DNA from: Paenibacillus agaridevorans
GTDB taxonomy: Bacteria > Bacillota > Bacilli > Paenibacillales > Paenibacillaceae
DNA: 48,844 nt
Assembly: GCF_003112455.1 (NCBI RefSeq)
Contig: NZ_BDQX01000317.1
Location: 23,174 to 72,017 of the forward strand
Reading direction: 5' to 3'
The number at the start of each line of letters is the position of its first letter. Position 1 is the stretch's first letter. Both the position numbers and the translations under genes were made by a program. Positions 41,419 through 48,844 of the stretch are shown piece by piece. The notes beneath the pieces are model-generated. The model saw nothing but the letters and a program-made list of their open reading frames with translations, made no database searches and had not been told where the DNA came from.

Positions 41419-42981
41419 ATGAAACAGAAAGCAACCGGTTTGAAAAAAAGCTTGGCATTACTCGCCCTGTCTTCGGTTATGGCCATATCGGCCTGTTCCG
41501 GCGGGAACGGGGGATCGAACGGCCAATCGGAGAGCGCTCCGCCGCAAAGCACGAACGCCAATTCCGAAGGCAACGGGAACGCAAAGGAAGAACCGTTCAA
41601 GATCAGCATCATGATGCAATCCTTCGATACCAACCTGCCGAAAGCCGACAGCCCGGTCATCAAGAAGCTGGAGGAGTACACCAACACCGACCTGGACATT
41701 CAATTCGTGCCGAACAGCTCCTATCCGGACAAAGTCAACATTACGCTCGCCTCCGGCCAGCTGCCTACGATCATGGTCGTGGACAAATCGCCAAGCTTCA
41801 TCAGTTCGGCCCGCGCCGGCGCGTTTTGGGAGGTGGGTCCTTACCTGAAGGATTACCCGAACCTTAGCCAAGCCAACGACATCGTGCTGAACAACTCCTC
41901 CATCGACGGCAAAAATTACGGCGTCTACCGGGGCCGCGTGCTGGGCCGGATGGGCGTGACTCTTAATCAGGTTTGGATGGAAAATCTCGGATTGCAGCCT
42001 CCGAAGACGATCGACGAGTTCTACAACGTGCTGAAGGCTTTTAAGGAAAACGATCCCGATCAAAACGGCAAGGACGATACGTACGGCGTCGTCATCACGA
42101 AATACGCGGGACCTTGGGACATTATGCAGGTCTGGTTCGGGGCTCCGAACGGCTGGGGCGACGACGGAAGCGGCAATTTGGTGCCGACGCACATGACGCC
42201 GGAATACCGGGAGGCGCTGCAGTTTTTCCGCAAGCTGTATGAGGAAGGACTTGTTAACGAGGATTTCGCCGTCATGGATTCCGCCGTGTGGAACGATCCC
42301 TTCGTAAACGGAAAAGCCGGCGCCTTTGTGGACGTGGCGGATAATGCTCGCCGCCTCAATAGCCCGATGCAGGAAAAGGCGCCAAGAGACAGCTCCTACA
42401 CCAACGTCTACCAAGCGCCGGTCGGGCCGAAGGGCCATCGGGATATGCCGACAACCGGTTATGCCGGCATGCTCGCGATATCGAAATCCGCCGTCAAGAC
42501 GGAGGAGGAATTGAAGAAGGTTCTGACTTTCATTGACAAGCTGAGCGACGTGGAGATGCAGGATCTGCTCGGCTACGGCATGGAAGGCGTTCACTACGAC
42601 ATGGTGGACGGCTATATCGCGCCGAAGGAGAATCTGGATGCCAGTCTCATTCAGCAATACAACGGTTTGAACCAAATGCTGACGTTCATCGGTCCGGTCG
42701 GGGCAACGCTGGAGCAAACGGATATCAACAAAATGATCGCGGAGGTGCAAGCGGCCAACGAAAGCATCGTCGTCGCCAACCCGGCGCAGCCGCTGGTCTC
42801 CGAGGTGTACGCGCAGAAGGGACAGCAGCTTGACAACATCATCGCGGATGCCCGCATCCAATACATCGTCGGCCAAATAGACGACGCGGGCCTCGACAAG
42901 GCCATCGAGCTGTGGAAGACGACAGGCGGAAACGATTATATCGCGGAAATCAACAAGCTCCACAAGGAATCCCAGCAATAA
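41419..42981 (+). CDS. Extracellular solute-binding lipoprotein
   Basis: A 520-residue protein with a lipoprotein signal (VMAISAC, Cys26), a Gly/Ser/Asn-rich tether, then the periplasmic-binding fold of family 1 sugar-binding proteins. Marks are ASGQLPTIMVVDKSPSFI, QVWMENLGLQPPKTIDEFYN and GKAGAFVDVADNARR (each in part). The start has a GAGGAGGGTTATCA site. It follows the permeases and should capture rhamnogalacturonan oligosaccharides. Ligand assignment comes from the locus, not from the sequence. Confidence 0.93.
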   Translation: MKQKATGLKKSLALLALSSVMAISACSGGNGGSNGQSESAPPQSTNANSEGNGNAKEEPFKISIMMQSFDTNLPKADSPVIKKLEEYTNTDLDIQFVPNSSYPDKVNITLASGQLPTIMVVDKSPSFISSARAGAFWEVGPYLKDYPNLSQANDIVLNNSSIDGKNYGVYRGRVLGRMGVTLNQVWMENLGLQPPKTIDEFYNVLKAFKENDPDQNGKDDTYGVVITKYAGPWDIMQVWFGAPNGWGDDGSGNLVPTHMTPEYREALQFFRKLYEEGLVNEDFAVMDSAVWNDPFVNGKAGAFVDVADNARRLNSPMQEKAPRDSSYTNVYQAPVGPKGHRDMPTTGYAGMLAISKSAVKTEEELKKVLTFIDKLSDVEMQDLLGYGMEGVHYDMVDGYIAPKENLDASLIQQYNGLNQMLTFIGPVGATLEQTDINKMIAEVQAANESIVVANPAQPLVSEVYAQKGQQLDNIIADARIQYIVGQIDDAGLDKAIELWKTTGGNDYIAEINKLHKESQQ

Positions 42982-43049
42982 AAATGACGATGGACAGTGC
43001 CGCGAGCAACTCGCCGCACTGTCCATTGCTACATCGGAGGCGAATCGGC

Positions 43050-44321
43050 ATGAGCCAGCAAGATAGAATTCCCGTTCTAGTCCGTCAATTGGACATTAGT
43101 CAGGCAGGGCTGCGCAACAAAATGCTGCTCGGCGATCTGGACGGAGACGGCCGCATGGAAATCGTCATGGTCCAGCCCGACGGGGGCATCGATGACCGGT
43201 ACGTACCCCATCAGGTCCAATGCTTGACCGCTTTCGATCTCGACGGCCGCCTCCTGTGGCAGGTCGGAACGCCCGATCCCAATTGCGGGGGACCGGGCTC
43301 GGATTATCCGGCGCAGCTCTACGATATTGACGGCGACGGCTGCTGCGAGGTGCTGTGCGTCATGAACAAGCGCTTCTTCATCCTGGACGGTCGTACCGGT
43401 CAGGAGAAACGTTCCTTCGGACTGCCCTCGGAGCTCGCGCATGATTGCATCATCCTGGCTAATCTCAGCGGCGGGGCCTATCCCTCGGATATTATTCTGA
43501 AGGATCGGTACCGAACGTTATGGGCGCTTGATCGCGAGCTCAACCTCTTATGGACGTACACAGGCAACCCCGGCCACTTCCCTTGGGTATTCGATGCCGA
43601 CGGGGACGGCCGCGACGAAGTCATGGCGGGTTACGACCTGCTGGATCATGACGGCAAGAAGCTTTGGTCGGCACGGAATCTGGAGGACCACGCGGATTGC
43701 ATATGGGTCGGCGACGTTCTGGGCAGAGGAGATGTACAGATCGTCATTGGCGGGAGCGTAACCGTCATGTATGACGGCCAGGGCAAGGAGCTATGGCGTT
43801 ATGAAGGGTCGATCGAATCCCAGCACATTGCGCTTGGCAAATTCAGGAGCGACCTGCCGGGACTGCAGATTGCCGGTCTCGACCGGATTAGGCGCGGGGA
43901 CACGGGCGAGGCATTCTCCGAAAGCGGCAAGGACGGCCTGTTTTTGCTGGATTCCCAAGGCGCGGAAGTGTGGAAGGAAGACCGGCAGACCAGCGGCTGG
44001 CTGACCATCATCGAGACGCTCTCCCGTTGGGATGACGGGCCGCTGGATTATATATTGGCCTACCGCCGGGGAGGCGGCGTCCCGCCAACGCTGTATGACG
44101 GCCATATGGAAGCCGTAGTCGAGTTCCCGGCCGACGGCTATGTCGCGCACGCGGACTTGGCAGGGTCGGGGCGGGAGCAGGTGTTGGTCTATAACCATTC
44201 TACGGCCTGGATTTATGCCAGCATGCCGATGGGGCTGACTCCACGTCGGCCGGGAGAGCCATTGCCCCAGCCCAAACGTCTGTACAGCTCTACGCTATAT
44301 CCTGGCGGAGAGTACCGCTGA
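43050..44321 (+). CDS. Beta-propeller (FG-GAP/RG-lyase-like) protein without signal peptide
   Basis: About 423 residues from ATG 43050 (MSQQDRIPVLVRQLD) behind CGGAGGCGAATCGGC; the longer frame overlaps the previous gene. Calcium-binding loops of the DxDGDG type recur: GDLDGDGRMEIVM, YDIDGDGCCEVLC, FDADGDGRDEVMAG. These and KKLWSAR / KELWRYEG strands form the eight-bladed propeller found in PL11 lyases. The N-terminal beta-sandwich of those enzymes (present in the 47646 gene) is absent, so it may be a divergent lyase or a binding protein. It lies 68 bp after the binding lipoprotein gene, and is cytoplasmic. Confidence 0.8.
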   Translation: MSQQDRIPVLVRQLDISQAGLRNKMLLGDLDGDGRMEIVMVQPDGGIDDRYVPHQVQCLTAFDLDGRLLWQVGTPDPNCGGPGSDYPAQLYDIDGDGCCEVLCVMNKRFFILDGRTGQEKRSFGLPSELAHDCIILANLSGGAYPSDIILKDRYRTLWALDRELNLLWTYTGNPGHFPWVFDADGDGRDEVMAGYDLLDHDGKKLWSARNLEDHADCIWVGDVLGRGDVQIVIGGSVTVMYDGQGKELWRYEGSIESQHIALGKFRSDLPGLQIAGLDRIRRGDTGEAFSESGKDGLFLLDSQGAEVWKEDRQTSGWLTIIETLSRWDDGPLDYILAYRRGGGVPPTLYDGHMEAVVEFPADGYVAHADLAGSGREQVLVYNHSTAWIYASMPMGLTPRRPGEPLPQPKRLYSSTLYPGGEYR

Positions 44322-44338
44322 GGAAGGGGGCATGGGCA

Positions 44339-45034
44339 ATGGACGATCGGGACGACGCCGAGCTTGGGGAGCTGCTCTATGCCAACCCGCTGGGTTGCGC
44401 CGAAGACATCGCGGACTTCGTCATGGAGGGCGACGGGATGGCCAGCTTCCCGCTTGGAAGGCTTCGGCTCGAGAGCAGGCGGGACCCGAAGGATGGGCAA
44501 GCCGCCAATATCGTGTACTGGTGCAGGGAGCACTTCCAGGGCGACATCGCCATCCGATGGAAGTTCTGGCCCATTCGCCAGCCCGGGCTGTGCATCCTGT
44601 CCGCCGCAGGGAGAGGCGGCGAGGACCTGTTCGACCCCGCTCTGCGTCCCAGAAGCGGCGAGTATGACCAGTATCATAGCGGGGACTTGAACGCTTATCA
44701 TATTTCTTATTTCCGCAGGAGCTATGCCGAAGAACGCCGCTTTCAGACCTGCAATCTGCGCAAAAGCCATGGCTTCCATCTCGTGGCGCAAGGCGCGGAC
44801 CCGCTTCCTTCTATCGCGGATTGCGATCCGCCTTACCGTATGCAGGTGACGAAGCGCAGCTCCCTGATCCGGTTTTACATTGATGAGCTTCTGATATTTC
44901 AATTTCTTGACGATGGGGTGACGTACGGTCCCGTGCTGGAGCGCGGCCTGCTCGGCTTCCGGCAGATGGCGCCCATGATTGCGGAATATTCCGAGCTGGA
45001 AGTGTACCGGCTGCAAAGGAGCGATATGGAATGA
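44339..45034 (+). CDS. DUF1961 family protein
   Basis: A 231-residue protein with no signal peptide. The sequence is beta-rich, with GDIAIRWKFWPIRQPGLCIL, YDQYHSGDLNAYHISYFRR and a closing strand RGLLGFRQMAPMIAEYSELE, which match DUF1961 (a concanavalin-like jelly roll common in pectin loci, YesU-like). Two Met codons are possible at the start; I use 44339, which has GAGGAAGGGGGC upstream. Its stop overlaps the next gene start by 4 bp (ATGA), so translation is coupled. It probably binds or cleaves a pectin fragment. Confidence 0.85.
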   Translation: MDDRDDAELGELLYANPLGCAEDIADFVMEGDGMASFPLGRLRLESRRDPKDGQAANIVYWCREHFQGDIAIRWKFWPIRQPGLCILSAAGRGGEDLFDPALRPRSGEYDQYHSGDLNAYHISYFRRSYAEERRFQTCNLRKSHGFHLVAQGADPLPSIADCDPPYRMQVTKRSSLIRFYIDELLIFQFLDDGVTYGPVLERGLLGFRQMAPMIAEYSELEVYRLQRSDME

Positions 45035-47649
45035 CAGGTAACAGCGGCAAACTAGCCTTGTCGTGGCTTGAAGGGCGGCCCGCCCTGCCTGCGGGCGTCG
45101 TCTGGGGCGCGCCCTGGAAGCAAGGCGAGCTGGATCGCCGCACGCCTATCAGGCTGCGCGGTCTGCAAGGCGCCAACGTGGCTATGCAAAGCTGGCCAAC
45201 GGCCTATTGGCCGGACGGCAGCGTGAAATGGACGGCTCATGCGGCATCGCTTCAAGAGGATCGGGAGGACGGATATATACTGGAGCAGGGACAAAGCTCT
45301 CCCCTTGCGCCTGCCGAAAGAATCGTCATACGGAAAACGGCGGAGCATATCGAGGTGGACACCGGCGCCATCGTCTGCCGGGCGAATCGTTCGGGGCCCT
45401 CCGTGATCCAAGAGATGCGGATCGGCGAAAGAACGGTATGCTCGGACGGCAGGCTGGTTGGCATGCGCGAGGAGCATCATGCCGTCTCGGGCCATAGAAC
45501 CGTCGTGGAAGAGCCGATGAACAGCGTCGTCGAGCATGCAGCCGTGGAACAGAGCGGCCCCATTCGCGCGGTTATTGCCATACGGGGCCGCCATCAATTA
45601 TCGATAAGCAGCCGCAGGTGGCTCCCGTTCACGCTGAGACTCGTCTTCTATGCCGGGCAGCGTTCGATTTCCATCGTTCATACCTTCCTCTATGACGGCA
45701 ACCCCCATCAGGACTATATTAAGAGCTTGGGCATTACTTTCTTCGTTCCGATGAAAGGCCCGTTATATAACCGTCATGTCCGCCTTGCCGGGGACACGGG
45801 CTGGTTCGGAGAGTCCCCCAAGGGACTCATGACATTCCGCTTGCCGGAGAGGCAGCGCGAGCTGTACGAGCTTCAAGCCGCGGGATTACCGATTGCCCTT
45901 GACCCTGCGCAGGATGCCGAACTGCCGAGTCTCCTTGCGGATTCGCCGGAATGGGGAGATTTCAAGCTGGTCCAGTCGTCCTCCGACAGCTATGACATCC
46001 TGAAGCGGACGAAGGAAGGCTGCAGCTGGATCCGTTCCGTATCCGGCAGAAGAGCCGCCGGACTGTTATATGCCGGCGGGGACTATGGAGGACTGGCGAT
46101 CGGCGTCCGCCGCTTCTGGGAGAAGCACCCTTCCGCTCTGGAAGCGAAAGGACTAACGGGAGACGAGGCGAACCTCACCTTCTGGTTTTGGTCGCCGGAC
46201 GCCCCGGCCATGGATCTGCGGCACTACGATACCGATACGCACGTCGTCTCCTGCTACGAAGGAGCGGATGAGCTTCGCAGCACGCCTTACGGCATTGGCA
46301 ACACTTCCGAGCTGACGCTTTGGTGCTGCGAGTCTACGCCGAATCGCGATATGCTAGATGCCATGGTACGGATAAAGGATTCTCCGCCTCTGTTGGTCTG
46401 CGAGCCCACGCGCTACCGGGAAACACGCGCACTGGGGTCCTGGAGTCTGCCGAATCGCTCCACGCCCGTGAAGTCCCAGCTGGAAGACACGCTGGATGGC
46501 TTGATCTCCTTCTACCAGGAGGAGATCGAGCAGCGCCGCTGGTACGGCTTCTGGGACTACGGCGACGTCATGCACAGCTACGACCCCGTGCGGCACACTT
46601 GGAAATACGATATCGGAGGCTGCGCCTGGCAGAATACGGAGCTCGCTCCGAACATCTGGCTGTGGTATATGTTCCTCCGCTCCGGCCGGGGCGATATCTT
46701 CCGTCTGGCGGAAGCGATGACCCGCCATACGAGCGAGGTCGACCTCTACCACATCGGCGAATACGCGGGGCTTGGCTCCAGGCACAACGTGCTCCACTTC
46801 GGCTGCGGCTGCAAGGAGGCGCGAATCGGCATGGCGGGGCTGCATAAGTTTTATTATTATTTGACGGCGGACGAGCGGATCGGCGATATCATGGACGAGG
46901 TCAAGGATTCCGATTACGCGACGCTTCGGCTCGACCCCATGCGGTCTTATTTCGCCAAGGACGAATTCCCGACGCATACCCGAAGCGGACCGGATTGGGC
47001 GGCGTTCTGCTCCAACTGGCTCGTCCAGTGGGAGCGGTACGAAGACGCTGCCTACCGCGACAAGATGCTGCGCGGCATCGCGAGCTTGAAAGCCATGCCC
47101 AACCGACTGCTGACCGGTCCCGTTTTCGGGTACGAGCCGAAGACCGGCGAGCTCCTGTTCATGGGCCATGAAAATTACGGCCACCACCTCATGATCTGCA
47201 TGGGCGGGGCGCAGGTCTGGGCGGAGATGGCCCATCTGCTGCAAGATCCGGACTGGGACGCCATGCTGGCCGAATACGGGGAATTCTACAATTTGCCGAA
47301 GGAAGAGAAGATCCGCCGTTCAGGCGGCACGCTGCAGGGCAAGGATTGGAACATCCCCATGCTGTCGACCGCCATGATGGCTTTCGCGGCCCGCCGGACG
47401 GGGAACGGCGAGCTTGCCAGGCAGGCATGGGAGTATCTGCTGGGCAGCCCTTACAATTGGAGCGTGGAAATCCCGCTCGAGACGCGGGAAGTGCCCCGCC
47501 AGTCGTTTGTCCGGGAGATTACCGAAATACCTTGGATCTCCACGAACACGGTCTCGCAATGGTCTATTAATACAATCGTCTGTCTGGAACTCATCGGGGA
47601 CGAAGTGCCCGAATCCATTGCCGAGCATAAGGAGGAGAATCTAACATGA
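45031..47649 (+). CDS. Exo-rhamnogalacturonan lyase family protein (PL26/YetA-like)
   Basis: An 872-residue cytoplasmic protein. The N-terminal half is beta-rich (GVVWGAPWKQGELD, WPTAYWPDGSVKWTAHAA, LRLVFYAGQRSISIVHTFLYDG); the C-terminal half is an alpha/alpha barrel (RWYGFWDYGDVMHSYDPVRH, ELAPNIWLWYMFLRSGRGDI, HNVLHFGCGCKEARIGMAGL). This is the layout of PcRGLX/YetA-like exo-lyases that release unsaturated galacturonosyl-rhamnose from rhamnogalacturonan ends. The ATG overlaps the previous stop (ATGA), and the same holds for the following PL11 gene, so the three are tightly coupled. Confidence 0.9.
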   Translation: MTGNSGKLALSWLEGRPALPAGVVWGAPWKQGELDRRTPIRLRGLQGANVAMQSWPTAYWPDGSVKWTAHAASLQEDREDGYILEQGQSSPLAPAERIVIRKTAEHIEVDTGAIVCRANRSGPSVIQEMRIGERTVCSDGRLVGMREEHHAVSGHRTVVEEPMNSVVEHAAVEQSGPIRAVIAIRGRHQLSISSRRWLPFTLRLVFYAGQRSISIVHTFLYDGNPHQDYIKSLGITFFVPMKGPLYNRHVRLAGDTGWFGESPKGLMTFRLPERQRELYELQAAGLPIALDPAQDAELPSLLADSPEWGDFKLVQSSSDSYDILKRTKEGCSWIRSVSGRRAAGLLYAGGDYGGLAIGVRRFWEKHPSALEAKGLTGDEANLTFWFWSPDAPAMDLRHYDTDTHVVSCYEGADELRSTPYGIGNTSELTLWCCESTPNRDMLDAMVRIKDSPPLLVCEPTRYRETRALGSWSLPNRSTPVKSQLEDTLDGLISFYQEEIEQRRWYGFWDYGDVMHSYDPVRHTWKYDIGGCAWQNTELAPNIWLWYMFLRSGRGDIFRLAEAMTRHTSEVDLYHIGEYAGLGSRHNVLHFGCGCKEARIGMAGLHKFYYYLTADERIGDIMDEVKDSDYATLRLDPMRSYFAKDEFPTHTRSGPDWAAFCSNWLVQWERYEDAAYRDKMLRGIASLKAMPNRLLTGPVFGYEPKTGELLFMGHENYGHHLMICMGGAQVWAEMAHLLQDPDWDAMLAEYGEFYNLPKEEKIRRSGGTLQGKDWNIPMLSTAMMAFAARRTGNGELARQAWEYLLGSPYNWSVEIPLETREVPRQSFVREITEIPWISTNTVSQWSINTIVCLELIGDEVPESIAEHKEENLT

Positions 47650-48844
47650 TGCAGATGGAGCATTTGGACCGGGGACTGGTCGCCATGTGCTCGTCCGAAG
47701 GCGTCTTCCTCAGCTGGAGGTTGCTGACGAGCGAAGCCACGGGGCATGGCGAACGCGGTCTGACCGGCACGGACTTCCATGTCTATCGAGACGGTGCCCT
47801 GTTGGCTGCCGTGAACGACAGCACCAATTATCTCGACCGCGGCGGAAGCGCGGCATCGGAATACGAGGTTTGCGCGGTTGTAGACGGTCGCGAGACGGAG
47901 CGCGGCGAGACCGTTAAGCCCTGGCGGGACAATTATTATGAATTGCCGCTCCGTAAACCCGCGGACGGCGTTACGCCAAGGGGAGAAACCTACACCTACT
48001 CCGCCAACGACATGAGCGTCGGAGATGTCGACGGCGACGGGCAATATGAGTTTTTCGTGAAATGGGATCCTTCCAATGCCAAGGACAATTCGCATTCGGG
48101 CTACACCGGGCCCGTCTATATCGATTGTTACAAGCTGGACGGGACGCTGCTGTACCGCATCGATCTCGGAGTCAACATACGAGCCGGCGCGCATTATACG
48201 CAGTTCCTCGTCTTCGACTTCGACGGCGACGGCCGCGCGGAGCTGATGATGAAGACGGCTCCCGGCACGAAGACGGTACGCTACGAAGGACAGGATAACA
48301 GAACCGCGGAGACGTACATCACCATGCCCGAAGAGGATCTCGCCGCCGGCTATAGCCACCAGGACGATTACCGAATGAGCAGCTCGGACTACTATGCTCA
48401 TATCGTAGCGCTGTTCATGCGCTGGCATCGGCACGAAGAGGTGACGGACGGCCATTGGCCGGCTACCTTGGAGGCATGCTTCGGCATCGAGGAACAGTAC
48501 GATTATCCCTTGACCCGCGAGGATGCGGAAAAGCTGGCGGATTATATGATGGATGTCTACGCGCCCGGCCGAAGCAGCCGCAACGCGCTGCGGGGAATCG
48601 AAGGCTTCGTGCTGGACGGCCCTGAATATTTGACCGTATTCCGCGGCGGGACGGGTGAAGAATTGCAGACCGTCCGTTACAAGCCCGGCCGGCATGACGA
48701 CGGGCTGATGTGGGGCGATTATGCGTGGAATCGCATCGAGCCCGGCAACCGGGTCGACCGTTTCCTCGCCGGCGTTGCCTATTTGGACGGCGAGAAGCCG
48801 TCCGCCATCTTCGCGAGAGGCTACTACACGAGGTCGACGGTCGT
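47646..48844 (+). CDS. PL11 rhamnogalacturonan lyase (YesW/YesX-like), cut by window
   Basis: About 399 residues are visible and the frame is still open at the window edge. It begins MMQMEHLDRGLVAMCSSEGV behind AAGGAGGAG, overlapping the previous stop by 4 bp. The N-terminal beta domain (1-100) leads into the propeller with GDVDGDGQYEFFVKWDPSN, then GYTGPVYIDCYKLDGTLLYR and FDFDGDGRAELMMKTAPGTK, all characteristic of PL11. There is no signal peptide, so it acts on imported oligosaccharides. Family members need calcium, bound by the DxDGDG loops. Confidence 0.95.
   Translation, partial: MMQMEHLDRGLVAMCSSEGVFLSWRLLTSEATGHGERGLTGTDFHVYRDGALLAAVNDSTNYLDRGGSAASEYEVCAVVDGRETERGETVKPWRDNYYELPLRKPADGVTPRGETYTYSANDMSVGDVDGDGQYEFFVKWDPSNAKDNSHSGYTGPVYIDCYKLDGTLLYRIDLGVNIRAGAHYTQFLVFDFDGDGRAELMMKTAPGTKTVRYEGQDNRTAETYITMPEEDLAAGYSHQDDYRMSSSDYYAHIVALFMRWHRHEEVTDGHWPATLEACFGIEEQYDYPLTREDAEKLADYMMDVYAPGRSSRNALRGIEGFVLDGPEYLTVFRGGTGEELQTVRYKPGRHDDGLMWGDYAWNRIEPGNRVDRFLAGVAYLDGEKPSAIFARGYYTRSTV

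Noticed and set aside
42912..43049. Longer start for the propeller protein at 42912
   Set aside because: It would lie inside the binding-lipoprotein gene and lacks a ribosome binding site; ATG 43050 has a good one.

Overview
The window looks like a chromosomal segment of a spore-forming, GC-rich member of the Paenibacillaceae (Paenibacillus or Cohnella-like). The reasons are the protein families present (CotH kinase, membrane-bound YesN-type AraC regulators, LplB/YtcP-type sugar permeases, cytoplasmic rhamnogalacturonan lyases, HxlR/HxlAB), strong AGGAGG-type ribosome binding sites, and frequent GTG/TTG starts. No rRNA, tRNA, CRISPR array, phage module or intact insertion sequence was seen. 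The taxonomic call is inference.

Region 1 (1-5.4 kb) holds a minus-strand operon (VTC-type polyphosphate polymerase, DUF4956 membrane protein, Cthe_2159-like carbohydrate-binding lipoprotein cut by the window edge) divergent from a plus-strand two-component system. A CotH kinase lipoprotein (11.7-13.6 kb) and a phosphodiester glycosidase / GT2-GtrA operon (22.8-24.8 kb) belong with them: all four promoters carry the same direct-repeat operator (TTYARGRTT-CA-TTYAAGRTT-like) ending exactly 7 bp before the -10 box. I read this as one regulon of the response regulator, building or modifying a cell-surface polymer. It is the most interesting system in the window.

Region 2 (5.4-11.7 kb): four 51-bp tandem repeats, then an operon of two medium-chain dehydrogenases and an SGNH hydrolase, a repeat-rich intergenic gap, and a divergent AraC regulator with an alpha/beta-hydrolase esterase. 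This looks like a small carbohydrate or ester utilisation locus.

Region 3 (13.8-35.9 kb) is a mosaic of short housekeeping and stress operons: TIM-barrel sugar isomerase, alkyltransferase-like protein, NlpC/P60 hydrolase, a MerR regulator with a double SRPBCC protein (textbook 19-bp spacer promoter), methyltransferase-TPR protein, a large hybrid sensor kinase, HxlAB formaldehyde fixation with HxlR, VOC and AlkZ-related proteins, an AraC regulator, a three-gene operon of two GNAT-like paralogues and a 39-residue peptide, YjdM, a NADAR protein followed by a frameshifted macrodomain-like gene, an ArsR/SRPBCC pair, DUF1992, an MFS transporter and an Ogt methyltransferase.

Region 4 (36.1 kb to the right edge) is a rhamnogalacturonan (pectin backbone) utilisation locus: rhamnogalacturonan acetylesterase, membrane AraC regulator, ABC importer (two permeases and a binding lipoprotein, no ATPase gene), a beta-propeller RG-lyase-like protein, DUF1961, a PL26/YetA-type exo-lyase and a PL11 lyase cut by the right edge. 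A perfect CcpA cre consensus sits at the start of the transport operon, so glucose repression is expected. The lyases lack signal peptides, so oligosaccharides are probably imported and then cleaved in the cytoplasm.
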